NCBI GenBank assembly: GCA_040217815.1 | Contig: JBEHWI010000017.1 | Location: forward strand, 1-64,000 | DNA from: UBA5314 sp040217815 | Lineage (GTDB): Bacteria > Bacillota > Syntrophomonadia > Syntrophomonadales > Syntrophomonadaceae | Direction of reading: 5' to 3' | Length of the DNA stretch: 64,000 nucleotides | In this document: positions 33,098 to 40,655 of the stretch, piece by piece | Layout of the letters: every line of letters begins with the position of its first letter | How positions within the stretch are numbered: the stretch's first letter is position 1 | Program-made: the position numbers and the translations under genes | The notes under the pieces: generated by a model | Told to the model about the DNA's origin: nothing | Database searches by the model: none | What the model saw: only the letters and a program-made list of their open reading frames with translations

Positions 33098-34225
33098 GTG
33101 AACAGGGCATATTGGAATCGGCCCTCCGGACTGACCTTGACTGGGATACTGCTGCTTCCCGCTGCTCTGTTGCTTAACTGGGCAGCCGGTTTTTGTCCAG
33201 ACCTGGTCGAAAAGGCATATGCAACCGGGTTGAACCGGGTGATAATACAGTCTTTAAGTTTGGCCAGTGGGCTTTTCTCGTTTTCCCTGGGAGAGATTTT
33301 GTGTATTGCTCTTCTAAGCAGCCTGCTTTTGTACATCACTATTAAAACATATCAGTTAAAAAAAGGCGCCGGTTCCAAACCGCGTCTGACGGAGCTGGGA
33401 AGGAAAATGCTGGCCTTATTGGGCCTGGTGTATTTTCTTTTTATTTTGCTCTGGGGTCTCAATTATCAGCGGCTCTCCCTGGCAGATATTGCAGGACTTA
33501 CCATTAAGCCCGACGAACCAGCCGAATTGACTGTAGTCGGTGATGAGTTGCTAAGACGAGCCGTCCATCTGCGCAGCAATTTAAATCAGGACGCCAGAGG
33601 GGTGATGTACCTGGAGCAGGGAAAAGAAGGGATTATGGAGAGGGCCGGAGCCGGATATGAAGCAGCCGCTTCAATATATCCCGAACTGGGTGGAGTGTAT
33701 GGAAGGCCCAAAGGAGTGCTCCTGAGTGAATGCATGTCCTATCTGGGCCTGTCAGGAGTGTACAACCCGTTTACCGGTGAAGCCAACATAAATATGGCTT
33801 TTCCCGATGCCCTGATGCCTGCTACAGTGTGCCATGAGATGGCTCATCAGCGTGGTTTTGCCAGAGAAGACGAAGCCAACTATATCGCCTATTTAACCTG
33901 CAACTACCATCCCGACCGGGAATTTAAGTATTCAGGAACTCTCCTGGCCCTGCTTCATGTCATGGCAGCTCTGCAATCGAGTTCCCCCGAGCAATACCGC
34001 GAGTTGGAAGGAAAGGTCAGCCCTGAGATCAGGGCCGACCTGGCAGAGTACCGTACCTACTGGCAGGCGCATGAAGGTCCGGCGGCCAGAATCAGCAGCC
34101 GGATAAACGATCTGTTCTTAAAATCCAACCGGCAGAGTGATGGGGTCAAAAGTTATAACCGCATGGTGGAACTGCTCCTGGCCGAACACCGGGCTGGGAG
34201 AGTGCTGCCCGGTGTTGATGATTAG
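33098..34225 (+). CDS. DUF3810 membrane protein with a zinc-peptidase motif
   Basis: 375 residues. Three hydrophobic segments in the first 125 residues, then an extracellular or cytosolic domain with TVCHEMAHQRGFAREDEANY, an HExxH motif with a downstream Glu, as in zincin peptidases. This is the DUF3810 layout. The start is GTG at 33098; the ribosome site is weak. The stop codon TAG (34223-34225) lies within the left end of the MITE-like element, so the last codons may have been altered by its insertion. Confidence 0.85.
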   Translation: MNRAYWNRPSGLTLTGILLLPAALLLNWAAGFCPDLVEKAYATGLNRVIIQSLSLASGLFSFSLGEILCIALLSSLLLYITIKTYQLKKGAGSKPRLTELGRKMLALLGLVYFLFILLWGLNYQRLSLADIAGLTIKPDEPAELTVVGDELLRRAVHLRSNLNQDARGVMYLEQGKEGIMERAGAGYEAAASIYPELGGVYGRPKGVLLSECMSYLGLSGVYNPFTGEANINMAFPDALMPATVCHEMAHQRGFAREDEANYIAYLTCNYHPDREFKYSGTLLALLHVMAALQSSSPEQYRELEGKVSPEIRADLAEYRTYWQAHEGPAARISSRINDLFLKSNRQSDGVKSYNRMVELLLAEHRAGRVLPGVDD

Positions 34226-34437
34226 TACAACATTCCGTATATTCATGCACATAATTAGGGCAGATTTTTCCGAATTACTGCGTTGTCGTCGCTCGCAATA
34301 CGTCCAGTATTACTCACTCCTCTGACGCCCACGGACGGGCTAATGCGGCGGTGGCAGGATGCCATGGAGCCGCCGCCTTGTACTTCGAAAAAATCTGCTC
34401 CCACTTATATGCACAATATACGGAACGTTTTACTAGA
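34222..34437. repeat. MITE-like element between convergent genes
   Basis: The ends read TTAGTACAACATTCCGTATATT and, inverted, CTAGTAAAACGTTCCGTATATT, continuing with TGCACATAA/TGCATATAA. The core (TACTGCGTTGTCGTCGCTCG, CAATACGTCCAGTATTACTC, GACGGGCTAATGCGGCGGTG) matches the element at 23001-23268 in reverse orientation at high identity, but with one copy of the GACGCCC unit where the other has two. No open frame. It fills exactly the space between the DUF3810 stop and the aminomutase stop. Confidence 0.78.
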
Positions 34438-34438
34438 T

Positions 34439-35665
34439 TCAGATCTCCACTCTTTTGCCCTCCCAGGTCCGCAAAATCAAATGGTCCTGACAGACGGCAG
34501 CCACATAACTGGGCATAAGCGGGATTTTGCCCAGGCCGCCCGGAGCGTTGACAATATAGGTAGGCACGGCTAATCCAGAAGTATAGCCTCGCAGCTGCTC
34601 CATAATGGCTATCCCCGTTTCAATACTGGTTTTGAAGTGCATGGTTCCCTGGACGCTCTTGGCGTGGAAAATATAATAGGGACGAACCCGGATCTGCAAA
34701 AGCAGCTGGTTCAACCGTTTCATGATATCAGGGTGGTCGTTTACCCCCTTGAGCAGTACCGCTTGATTGCCTAAAACCGCCCCGGCTTCAACCAGGCGGT
34801 CACAGGCCTGTTTGGCTTCGTTGGTGACCTCCAGGGGATGGTTGAACTGAGTATTTATATAAATCGGGGGATAGCGGCGCAGGATGGAGCACAATTCAGG
34901 AGTGACCCGCTGGGGGAGAGTCACCGGGATCCTGGTACCGATCCGCTTGATTTCAACATGTTTAATACTGTTCAGGCTCTTTAATATCCAATCCAGGGTC
35001 TTTTCACCTAACAGGAGAGCGTCTCCCCCGGTAATCAAAACATCCCGCACTTCGGTATGGTCGGCGATAAAATCGAGCGCCTGGGCGATGTCATCCGTAC
35101 AGGACCCACGATCGATCTCTCCTATATTACGACGCCTTTGACAGTGGCGGCAGTACATGGCACACTGGTTGGTTACATTGATAATCAACCGGTCCGGATA
35201 CCTCCTGGTTATGCACGGTGCCGGTGAGGTCAAAAGCTCATTCATAGGGTCAAGTTCACCCTCCCGGCTTAGTTCACGCAGATCTGGAACTGCCTGCCGG
35301 TAGATAGGACTGTTGCGGAAATCTACATCGATTAAGCTGAGATAATAGGGGGAAATCGCCCAGCGATAAAGCCTGCTTACCCGATCGATCTTCCGTCTCT
35401 CCAGTTCACTCAACCCCAAAATCTCGGCCAGGATAGAACTCTCCTGGACCCGGTTCTTCAACTGCCATCGCCAGTCCTGCCAGTTTTCTTCGTCGGCCTT
35501 AAGGACCTTCATAATCCGAACTTTTTGTTTATTTATTTGTTCTATTTGGCTCATTCCGGTGGGAATACGAGCGGATGCTTCCTGAAACGGGCGGGCTATA
35601 TCTGTAAGCTCCTGGCTTCTTGCCAGCGACTGGGTTTGATATTCTAATAAGTTGGCCTCTTTCAT
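34439..35665 (-). CDS. Glutamate 2,3-aminomutase (radical SAM)
   Basis: 408 residues of the lysine 2,3-aminomutase family. The SAM-cluster motif is CAMYCRHC, followed by QRRRNIGE, a reading typical of glutamate 2,3-aminomutase where lysine enzymes have TRRR. Further features are DVLITGGDALLL, RIGTRIPVTLPQRVT and the PLP-lysine region NAPGGLGKIPL. The family converts glutamate to beta-glutamate, a compatible solute. ATG 35665 with GGGAG seven bases upstream is preferred to a reading from 35704. Upstream lies a cyclic-di-AMP riboswitch with terminator, which fits osmotic control. Confidence 0.88.
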   Translation of the reverse strand: MKEANLLEYQTQSLARSQELTDIARPFQEASARIPTGMSQIEQINKQKVRIMKVLKADEENWQDWRWQLKNRVQESSILAEILGLSELERRKIDRVSRLYRWAISPYYLSLIDVDFRNSPIYRQAVPDLRELSREGELDPMNELLTSPAPCITRRYPDRLIINVTNQCAMYCRHCQRRRNIGEIDRGSCTDDIAQALDFIADHTEVRDVLITGGDALLLGEKTLDWILKSLNSIKHVEIKRIGTRIPVTLPQRVTPELCSILRRYPPIYINTQFNHPLEVTNEAKQACDRLVEAGAVLGNQAVLLKGVNDHPDIMKRLNQLLLQIRVRPYYIFHAKSVQGTMHFKTSIETGIAIMEQLRGYTSGLAVPTYIVNAPGGLGKIPLMPSYVAAVCQDHLILRTWEGKRVEI

Positions 35666-35735
35666 TTGAACACTCCCTTTCAATGTGGCTGGTCTTTGTG
35701 TCACATTAGAAAAGGGCCGAGGTTTTATTGATGCT

Positions 35736-35768
35736 ATAAAACAAACAATCCAAAGAAACTCTGGATTG
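35736..35768 (-). terminator. Riboswitch terminator before the aminomutase gene
   Basis: On the minus strand CAATCCA...TGGATTG followed by TTTGTTTTATAG, 42 bases after the aptamer and 70 bases before the start codon. This is the expression platform of the cyclic-di-AMP riboswitch. Confidence 0.75.
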
Positions 35769-35810
35769 GTAGAGACTACAATAGTAAAATACCCCGGTTT
35801 CCCTTTTTGC

Positions 35811-35922
35811 GCTTGCGAGGTTAGCTGACGGGTTCGGAATAAGGGAATATCCCTACCGGAGAACCGGATTCACCCCATAGTTTGGGTCCCCCGCTCTTCC
35901 CTGAAAGGGAAGATTAAGCGTT
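35811..35922 (-). promoter_or_regulatory. Cyclic-di-AMP riboswitch (ydaO/yuaA class)
   Basis: Read on the minus strand the conserved blocks of the class appear in order: CGCTTAAT, GAAGAGCGGGGGACCCA, GGGGTGAATCCG, GGTAGGGA, CCCTTATTCCGAACCC, GTCAGCTAACCTCG, and closing AAGCG pairing with the first CGCTT. It lies about 145 bases before the glutamate 2,3-aminomutase start with a terminator between. Known members turn genes for potassium uptake, osmolyte transport and wall turnover off when cyclic-di-AMP is high. Confidence 0.92.
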
Positions 35923-36424
35923 ATAAATAAACTTGTCCTACTGATTTCGAATGTTTTTCGGCTATTCTTAAAAGGATTAGTTTTGCTTCAACTCCTTTCT
36001 AGTAACTGGAATGAATTACTATATTACCTGATTGCTTAAGCGCGGATCGGTTATTATGCATTCTCCCTTAAAGGCCACCATATGTCAATAAATAAAAATA
36101 ATACAAAAAAATTACAAACATTAACAATATGTTTTAAACATAAATACGATTTACAAAATCATAGATTGCAGTAAAAAAGTGTTTGGCAAATTAATGATCA
36201 ATATGAAAAATAAAGTACTCAGAGGAAACGCATGGAAACGTTGCAACTGAGGTTTATGCGCTCCCATCATTTTGGTCGGCCACCGGGAGGAACCCTTTAT
36301 ATATTCTGATGCGTCGTGATAATAATTTAAAACAGTAATGTTTCAGGTAATGATTCAATAAAATTATTATAGATGGCTGTAGATTAAACTGGTGAAGTCA
36401 CCTACCAAGATACATCAAGGAATG
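35923..36424. other. Intergenic region with a candidate pseudoknot RNA
   Basis: About 500 AT-rich bases between the divergent riboswitch and T-box promoter. It must hold the minus-strand promoter of the aminomutase leader. From 36216 to 36293 a compact structured piece stands out: ACTCAG/CTGAG interlaced with GCAT/ATGC (an H-type pseudoknot order) and then GCTCCC/GGGAG. It is not near a start codon on either strand and no class was recognised. Confidence 0.4.
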
Positions 36425-36453
36425 TTGACAGCAAAATAGCAGGTCAGTATAAT
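36425..36453 (+). promoter_or_regulatory. Promoter of the leucine T-box leader
   Basis: TTGACA (36425-36430) and TATAAT (36448-36453) are 17 bases apart, a perfect sigma-A promoter. Transcription should begin near 36460. Confidence 0.9.
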
Positions 36454-36459
36454 AAATGC

Positions 36460-36752
36460 AATATACAAAACGACGATGACAGGGAATAGTAAGCTGATCC
36501 TTGGGCTACAGAGAACCGCCGTTTGGTGCGAGGCGGTCGAAAAGGCAAGCTGAACTCATCCTGGAGTTGCTGACCGAAATCATTTTTGAAAGTAGGCTCG
36601 GACGGAAACTTCCACCGTTAAAAGGAAGGGGATATCGGATCTTTACGATCCCGCATCCTGATGGAGTGAGCGGCAATAGCCGTTAATTTGAGTGGTACCG
36701 CGGAGTTAAACCCTTCGTCTCAGAGTTCTGAGCGAGGGGTTTTATATTTTTT
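36460..36752 (+). promoter_or_regulatory. Leucine-specific T-box leader with terminator
   Basis: Stem I carries GACAGGGAATAGTA (the conserved GA-rich and AGTA motif). The specifier loop reads GAACTCATC, with CTC (36555-36557, Leu) followed by the usual A. The T-box sequence AGTGGTACCGCGG is at 36691-36703. The terminator CCCTTCGTCTCAGA...TGAGCGAGGGG with TTTTATATTTTTT ends at 36752. Uncharged leucine tRNA would favour the antiterminator and switch on leuA. Confidence 0.93.
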
Positions 36753-36770
36753 AACAAGGAGGTGGTTTCG

Positions 36771-36905
36771 ATGGAAGACGATCTTGGCGACCTGCAATTA
36801 TTTTTAGTTATATTTGAGGAGGAAATTGACGATGGAAAAGCTGTATATTTTCGATACCACCCTGAGAGATGGCGAGCAGTCTCTGGGAATAACCCTGAAT
36901 GTTAA
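36771..36905 (+). CDS. Short upstream ORF overlapping the start of leuA
   Basis: ATG at 36771 follows AAGGAGGTGG, a stronger ribosome site than that of leuA itself. It codes for 44 residues beginning MEDDLGDLQLFLVIFEEEI and ends at TAA 36903-36905, inside leuA in another frame. It has four leucine codons within nine positions (CTT, CTG, TTA, TTA). It could be a leader peptide giving translational coupling or leucine-dependent attenuation, or could be incidental. Confidence 0.45.
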   Translation: MEDDLGDLQLFLVIFEEEIDDGKAVYFRYHPERWRAVSGNNPEC

Positions 36906-38334
36906 AGAGAAGCTGGAGATAAGCCGACAGCTCATTAAATTGGGTGTAGATATAATTGAAGCCGGCTTCCCGGCCTCTTCTCCAGGCGATTTTGAGTCGG
37001 TCCAGACTATCGCCCGGGAAATCAAAGGTGCGACCATTTGCGGTCTGACCCGGGCGGTTGACCGTGATATCGACGTCTGTGCCGAAGCGTTGAAGTCGGC
37101 AGAAGTCGCACGGATTCATACCGGTATTGCCACCTCGCCAGTGCATATGGCCAAAAAATTGAATATGCCACCCCATCAGGTGGTTGAAGCAGCGGTGGCA
37201 GCCGTAAAAAGAGCCAAAAAGTATGTCAGCGATGTCGAATTTTATGCCGAAGACGCTTCCCGCAGCGAGTGGGACTTCCTGGTGCAAATAGTTGAAAAAG
37301 TCATCGCGGCTGGGGCCACGGTGGTTAACATACCTGATACGGTGGGCTATGCCACCCCCTGGGAGTATGCGGAGTTGATATCCCATATCAAGAATCAGGT
37401 CAAGAACATCGACAAAGCCATCATAAGCATTCACTGCCACAACGACCTGGGTATGGCCACGGCCAATTCGCTAGCCGGCATAAAGGCCGGGGCCCGGCAG
37501 GTGGAAGGCACTATCAACGGCATTGGCGAACGGGCTGGCAACACTTCCCTGGAGGAAGTTATAATGGCCATATACAGCCACCGCAAGAGCTATGGGATCG
37601 AGCTGGGGATAAACACGAGGGAGATTGCCGCCACCAGCCGTCTGGTTTCCCGCATAAGCGGAGTGCCCACCCCCAGCCACAAAGCCATTGTGGGGGCCAA
37701 TGCCTTTATGCACGCATCTGGTATTCATCAGGATGGAGTCTTAAAAGAGCGGGACACTTATGAAATAATCGACCCGGAAATCGTAGGAATTCCCCGCAAC
37801 CTGATCGTACTATCCGCCCGCTCCGGGCGCCATGCGCTAAAGCACCGGTTGGAGGAACTGGGCTATAATGATATCGAAGATTCATTGGACGATATATATG
37901 CCCGCTTTTTAACCCTGGCCGACCAGAAGGGTGAAATCTTTGACGAAGACCTGCACGCGGTCATGGGAAATGCGGTGGAAGGCAACGGCATTTCGATCAA
38001 GACATTGTCGGTTGCCAGCCATGGCGCTTCGACCGCATCGGCTTCGGTGACTCTGGAGGTTGATGGCCGGGAGGTAACTGAAGCAGCTCTGGGCAATGGC
38101 CCCGTACACGCGGTTTTTAAAGCAATTGATGCCATTGTGGGTAAAAAGGTGAAATTGGAGGACTATTCCTTGAAATCGGTCAGTCAGGGTTCTGAAGCCC
38201 TTGGTGATGCCACGGTTAAGATACGCTACAAAGACAATCTGGTTGTAGGGCGCGGCATAAGCACAGATGTCTTTGAAGCCAGTGCCAGGGCTTATGTCAA
38301 CGCCCTGTCCAAGGCCAGCCATTTGGATGAATAG
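36832..38334 (+). CDS. leuA: 2-isopropylmalate synthase
   Basis: 500 residues. The first step of leucine synthesis: acetyl-CoA plus 2-oxoisovalerate. IFDTTLRDGEQSLGITL is the HMGL-like signature, IHCHNDLGMATANSLAG the second signature with the metal His residues, and GERAGNTSLEEV the substrate loop. The C-terminal third (VSSHG-like region and GHA... to SKASHLDE) is the LeuA regulatory domain that gives leucine feedback. ATG 36832 with GAGGAGG nine bases upstream; a TTG at 36814 is also open. The leucine T-box upstream confirms the assignment over homocitrate or citramalate synthase. Confidence 0.95.
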   Translation: MEKLYIFDTTLRDGEQSLGITLNVKEKLEISRQLIKLGVDIIEAGFPASSPGDFESVQTIAREIKGATICGLTRAVDRDIDVCAEALKSAEVARIHTGIATSPVHMAKKLNMPPHQVVEAAVAAVKRAKKYVSDVEFYAEDASRSEWDFLVQIVEKVIAAGATVVNIPDTVGYATPWEYAELISHIKNQVKNIDKAIISIHCHNDLGMATANSLAGIKAGARQVEGTINGIGERAGNTSLEEVIMAIYSHRKSYGIELGINTREIAATSRLVSRISGVPTPSHKAIVGANAFMHASGIHQDGVLKERDTYEIIDPEIVGIPRNLIVLSARSGRHALKHRLEELGYNDIEDSLDDIYARFLTLADQKGEIFDEDLHAVMGNAVEGNGISIKTLSVASHGASTASASVTLEVDGREVTEAALGNGPVHAVFKAIDAIVGKKVKLEDYSLKSVSQGSEALGDATVKIRYKDNLVVGRGISTDVFEASARAYVNALSKASHLDE

Positions 38335-38384
38335 ATAGATGACCTGGCTGCCGCTTACCTGTATGATATGGGGGAGGTTGAACT

Positions 38385-38702
38385 ATGGAAGAGTTCCAAA
38401 ACGTATCCGTGGCCAAAAGAGCCAACATTTACTTTGGAGGGAAAGTGACCAGCAGAACCATAATATTTGGCAATGGAGATAAAAAGACCCTGGGAATTAT
38501 GATGCCGGGTGAATACGAATTCAACACGGCTCTCAAAGAAGTGATGGAGATCACCGAAGGCCTGCTCGATGTAAAACTGCCCGGCAGCAGCGAATGGCAG
38601 ACCTTTGTGAGCGGCGAATCCTTTGAGGTGCCGGCCAATTCAAAATTTTCACTTATTGTAAAGGATACAACCGATTACTGCTGTTCCTATATTTCCGAGT
38701 AG
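38385..38702 (+). CDS. ppnP: Pyrimidine/purine nucleoside phosphorylase family (PpnP/YaiE)
   Basis: 105 residues of the cupin-like DUF1255 family. Typical blocks are FGGKVTSRTIIFGNGDKKTLG, the PGEYEFNTALKEVMEI core, GLLDVKLPG and SFEVPANSKFSLIVK. E. coli PpnP phosphorolyses many nucleosides with broad specificity. ATG follows GGGGGAGGTTGAACT. It lies 50 bases after leuA and may be read through from it; its own promoter is not evident. A strong terminator follows. Confidence 0.92.
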   Translation: MEEFQNVSVAKRANIYFGGKVTSRTIIFGNGDKKTLGIMMPGEYEFNTALKEVMEITEGLLDVKLPGSSEWQTFVSGESFEVPANSKFSLIVKDTTDYCCSYISE

Positions 38703-38740
38703 TCCGGGGCAGGTTACACTGCACTGATTGAATAAAATAA

Positions 38741-38775
38741 AAGAAGGGGTGTTTTGAACGACGCCCCTTCTTTTA
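38741..38775 (+). terminator. Rho-independent terminator
   Basis: AAGAAGGGG and CCCCTTCTT form a nine-pair stem, followed by TTATG. It ends the leuA-ppnP unit. The following 250 bases to 39029 hold no recognisable gene. Confidence 0.8.
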
Positions 38776-39029
38776 TGCATTTTGGTTTATTTATGAAGCA
38801 ATGTAGCCTATCACTTAATAATTGACCCATTTAGAAAATGCCCCCTTAAATATATAGACGTACGGTTTGGCCTGGCAGAGTTGCCCAACCGCAGTTTAGA
38901 ACTAAAGCAAGAAATCCTCCATTTTCAACGCTATCATGTAATCTATTGAAAAAACTTAAGCTCTTCATAAGGGTTTTAATCAATTTCGCTTACTTACAGA
39001 ATAAGTATTTCTCAAGAGGTGATGGATAT

Positions 39030-39638
39030 ATGTCGATTGAAACCATTCGCTATGTTAAAACAAGCGCCCGGGCCGTCGCTATTACTTTTGACGATGGACC
39101 CCATACCATTTATACCCCACGGGTCTTGGAGTCCTTGCAGAAGTATAACAGCCATGCTACCTGGTTTATCCTGGGAAAGTTGGCCCAGAGCCGACAGCCC
39201 ATATTGAAGGATATTGCGCAGGGAGACAACGATATTGGTGTGCATGCGTATGATCATGTCAGCCTCACCACTCTGTCTTATAACCAGATTGTCAGTCAAT
39301 TGGAAAGAACCAAAGCAATAATAGTAGAGGCTACCGGACGTTCCTGGCCTTATTTACGGCCGCCTAACGGTGCCTACAATGAAATGGTTTTAAAGGCTGC
39401 GGGGTCAATTGGCTTTGAATACAACGTACTCTGGTCGGTGGATCCGAGGGATTATGAATCTTCGGCGACGCAAATCACAACCCGGGTGTTAACGTCATTG
39501 AGTCCGGGAGCTATCATTATCCTTCACGAAGTAACTTCACCTACGGCTCAAGCCCTGCCGGTAATTTTATCAGAGATGGATAATCGTGGGTATCAGGCAG
39601 TAACCTTCAGCAGACTGCTCGAATTGGCTGATGCTTGA
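39030..39638 (+). CDS. Polysaccharide deacetylase, cytoplasmic or non-classically exported
   Basis: 202 residues. The NodB domain is nearly the whole protein: AITFDDGPHTIYTPRVLESL (TFDDGP motif), GVHAYDHVSLTTLS (H(A/S)xxH with the second metal His), LRPPNGAYNEMVL (catalytic Arg motif) and IILHEV (final His). It has no signal peptide when started at ATG 39030, which has AGAGGTG upstream. A longer reading from 38946 would add a hydrophobic stretch but has no ribosome site. Closest to PdaA/PdaB-type peptidoglycan deacetylases. Confidence 0.85.
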   Translation: MSIETIRYVKTSARAVAITFDDGPHTIYTPRVLESLQKYNSHATWFILGKLAQSRQPILKDIAQGDNDIGVHAYDHVSLTTLSYNQIVSQLERTKAIIVEATGRSWPYLRPPNGAYNEMVLKAAGSIGFEYNVLWSVDPRDYESSATQITTRVLTSLSPGAIIILHEVTSPTAQALPVILSEMDNRGYQAVTFSRLLELADA

Positions 39639-39872
39639 TCAATAATGGTATAGATAGTTGTTCCAGCATTTATTATAATATTGTTGCAGATATATCGGAC
39701 AAGCTGGAGATGCATGGCTGTTGTATATGACGCATCTTTTTGTGCCCAGGCAATCCTGTTATTGTTGTTGAAGAAGCACCGGCTTTTCTTTATAATTGTA
39801 TGGTGCAATGGGGGTCTGCTTATACTACTATCTTTAACCCTCTTCTTACATACATGGAAAGGGGAGATCGGC

Positions 39873-40613
39873 ATGCAATGTAATTCCAAAGCCAAATTAT
39901 TAGTGTTCTTAGTGCTGGCAGCACTTATTGTTTTACCCTTTACGGCGTTTGCTGAGGGAGACGGCTCTGGTGGGGGGCAGAATCAGCCCCTGGCTTTATT
40001 GGCCTCCACACCTGCCGACGGCGCCCAAAATGTGGCCCTGGACACCCAAATAAAGTTATCATTTAACAAGAATGTAGTTAATATGAGCGTAGCTTCCAAC
40101 AATCGTAAGTGTTTTACGATCACTCAGGGGCAAAATAATATCGCCTTCGACGTGGTAATGGCTGACGATCAGGTACAGCCGGAAGGGAAGCGCGATATCG
40201 TTCTGGTTCCCAGGAGTTCCTTGCTCCCCGGAAGCACTTATAAGGTGATAATAAGTGCTGGACTGCAGGCCAAAAACGAGTCTTCTTTGACTCAAGCCAC
40301 TTCAATAACCTTTACCACGGCCGGGGCTGCTCCCAAGGCGCCTGCAGCAAACGAAGCAACGCCGTCCCAGGCTGAGGCAGCAAAGCCGGCCCCAAACGCT
40401 GTAGAAACTCAACCCGAGGCGTCCTCAAACAATTCTTCGCTCACCGCTCCGGTTGATGCGACCCAAAAGGATGCATCCCAAGCAACATCTGAATCCACCA
40501 CTCAAGGAAACAGCGAAACTACCGGGAGGACAGTCAAGGGTTTAACCTATGCCGGTATTATTGTTTTGTTGGGTGCGGGTGGAGTGATACTATACTGGAG
40601 GAAACGCAAATAA
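39873..40613 (+). CDS. Membrane-anchored Ig-like (Big_5/SbsA) domain protein
   Basis: 246 residues. Signal peptide (LLVFLVLAALIVLPFTAFA), then one SbsA/Big_5-type Ig-like domain (STPADGAQNVALDTQIKLSF ... VVNMSV ... STYKVIISAGLQAKN ... ITFTTAG). A long Pro/Ala/Thr/Ser linker of about 75 residues and a C-terminal membrane span with basic end (GIIVLLGAGGVILYWRKRK) follow. ATG 39873 follows GGGGAGATCGGC. It is 42 bases before the importer genes and in the same direction, so it may present or capture the importer's ligand at the cell surface. Confidence 0.82.
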   Translation: MQCNSKAKLLVFLVLAALIVLPFTAFAEGDGSGGGQNQPLALLASTPADGAQNVALDTQIKLSFNKNVVNMSVASNNRKCFTITQGQNNIAFDVVMADDQVQPEGKRDIVLVPRSSLLPGSTYKVIISAGLQAKNESSLTQATSITFTTAGAAPKAPAANEATPSQAEAAKPAPNAVETQPEASSNNSSLTAPVDATQKDASQATSESTTQGNSETTGRTVKGLTYAGIIVLLGAGGVILYWRKRK

Positions 40614-40655
40614 GACGACTTCTACCGGCTGTAGCAGGCACTAAAGTGGTGAGTT

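Noticed and set aside
38946..39029. Longer deacetylase start with a hydrophobic N-terminus
   Set aside because: There is no ribosome site at 38946, while ATG 39030 has one and begins just before the conserved domain.
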